This document shows, piece by piece, positions 63,820 to 64,000 of a stretch of 64,000 nt of DNA; the first letter of the stretch is position 1, and every line of letters begins with the position of its first letter. Source of the stretch: Metabacillus sediminilitoris (GTDB lineage: Bacteria > Bacillota > Bacilli > Bacillales > Bacillaceae); the NCBI RefSeq assembly GCF_009720625.1, contig NZ_CP046266.1, forward strand, positions 4,441,001 through 4,505,000. The letters run 5' to 3'. The notes under the pieces are model-generated. The model searched no databases, had not been told where the DNA came from, and worked only from the letters and a program-made list of their open reading frames with translations. Both the position numbers and the translations under genes were made by a program.

Positions 63820-63895
63820 TGGTGGAGGATGACGGGATCGAACCGCCGACCCTCTGCTTGTAAGGCAGATGCTCTCCCAGCTGAGCTAATCCTCC
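63820..63895 (-). tRNA. tRNA-Val (TAC)
   Basis: 76 bases, acceptor GGAGGAT, anticodon TAC in GCCTTACAAGC, CCA encoded. First tRNA after the 5S gene. Confidence 0.95.
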
Positions 63896-63933
63896 AAAGT
63901 AAGATTACATATTTGATATAATATCTTGAAGCA

Positions 63934-64000
63934 GCCTGGCGACGTCCTACTCTCACAAGGGGAAACCCCTAACTACCATCGGCGCTGAAGAGCTTAACTT
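63934..64000 (-). rRNA. rrf: 5S rRNA, 3' part (cut by window edge)
   Basis: The minus strand reads AAGTTAAGCTCTTCAGCGCC ... GAGAGTAGGACGTCGCCAGGC, the 3' half of a Bacillus 5S rRNA. The rest of the rRNA operon lies to the right of the window and should read into the tRNA cluster. Confidence 0.92.

Overview
This window is low-GC Firmicute chromosome from a Bacillaceae species close to, but not, Bacillus subtilis (probably a Bacillus or Metabacillus-type soil organism). Three things point there: gene order follows the B. subtilis ytt-ytr-ytq-ytp-yto-metK-pckA-ytm-ytl-ytk-luxS-ytj-yti-mnt-men-yte region almost gene for gene; Shine-Dalgarno sites are strong and many starts are TTG or GTG; and the right edge holds a 21-tRNA cluster behind a 5S rRNA gene in the same order as I know for B. 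subtilis trnB. Species cannot be fixed from the sequence alone.

Layout. 1-5 kb: edge of an MFS permease, a GNAT acetyltransferase, and a decaying ytrABCDEF antibiotic-stress ABC operon in which ytrA, ytrE and ytrF are intact but ytrB and ytrC/D are broken. 5-7 kb: ytzC, a coupled 56-codon gene, and the tRNA wobble-uridine pair mnmL-mnmM. 7-12.4 kb: an iron(III)-siderophore uptake operon (fhuCDBG type) divergent from a ferredoxin-NADP reductase-like gene, with Fur boxes between them. 12.4-19.9 kb: ytpB, ytpA, ytoA, a PAP2 phosphatase, a GT4 glycosyltransferase, a chemoreceptor lacking an outer sensing domain, and a two-domain YtkA-like lipoprotein followed by a tiny Cys-rich ORF. 20-28 kb: metK with a SAM-I riboswitch, pckA, ytmB, ytmA and the ytlACD importer. 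28-35 kb: small conserved genes, dps, folE2, luxS, yidD, a beta-carbonic anhydrase and a Zur-box zinc-binding lipoprotein. 35-40 kb: a truncated maltose acetyltransferase and mntABCD with two MntR boxes. 40-49 kb: the menaquinone genes menFDHB, menEC and divergent menA. 49-60 kb: yteA, a dead bile-acid/sodium symporter remnant, a TIGR00266-type protein, and glgBC-DAP. 60-61.6 kb: a Fur-controlled set of very small genes including a frameshifted fbpA. 61.8-64 kb: 21 tRNAs and the 3' end of 5S rRNA, all on the minus strand.

Themes. Metal homeostasis is dense: candidate boxes for Fur (fhu, two small-protein loci), Zur (zinc lipoprotein) and MntR (mntA) are all readable. Three families of short non-coding dispersed repeats sit between genes; one has a copy inside the glycogen gene cluster and another lies inside the tRNA cluster. 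I found no CRISPR array, prophage, transposase or defence island. The most unusual items are the iron-box micro-operon at 60.5-61.6 kb, the acidic Fur-box mini-protein at 34.7 kb, the Cys-rich ORF coupled to the YtkA-like lipoprotein, and the selective decay of ytrBCD.
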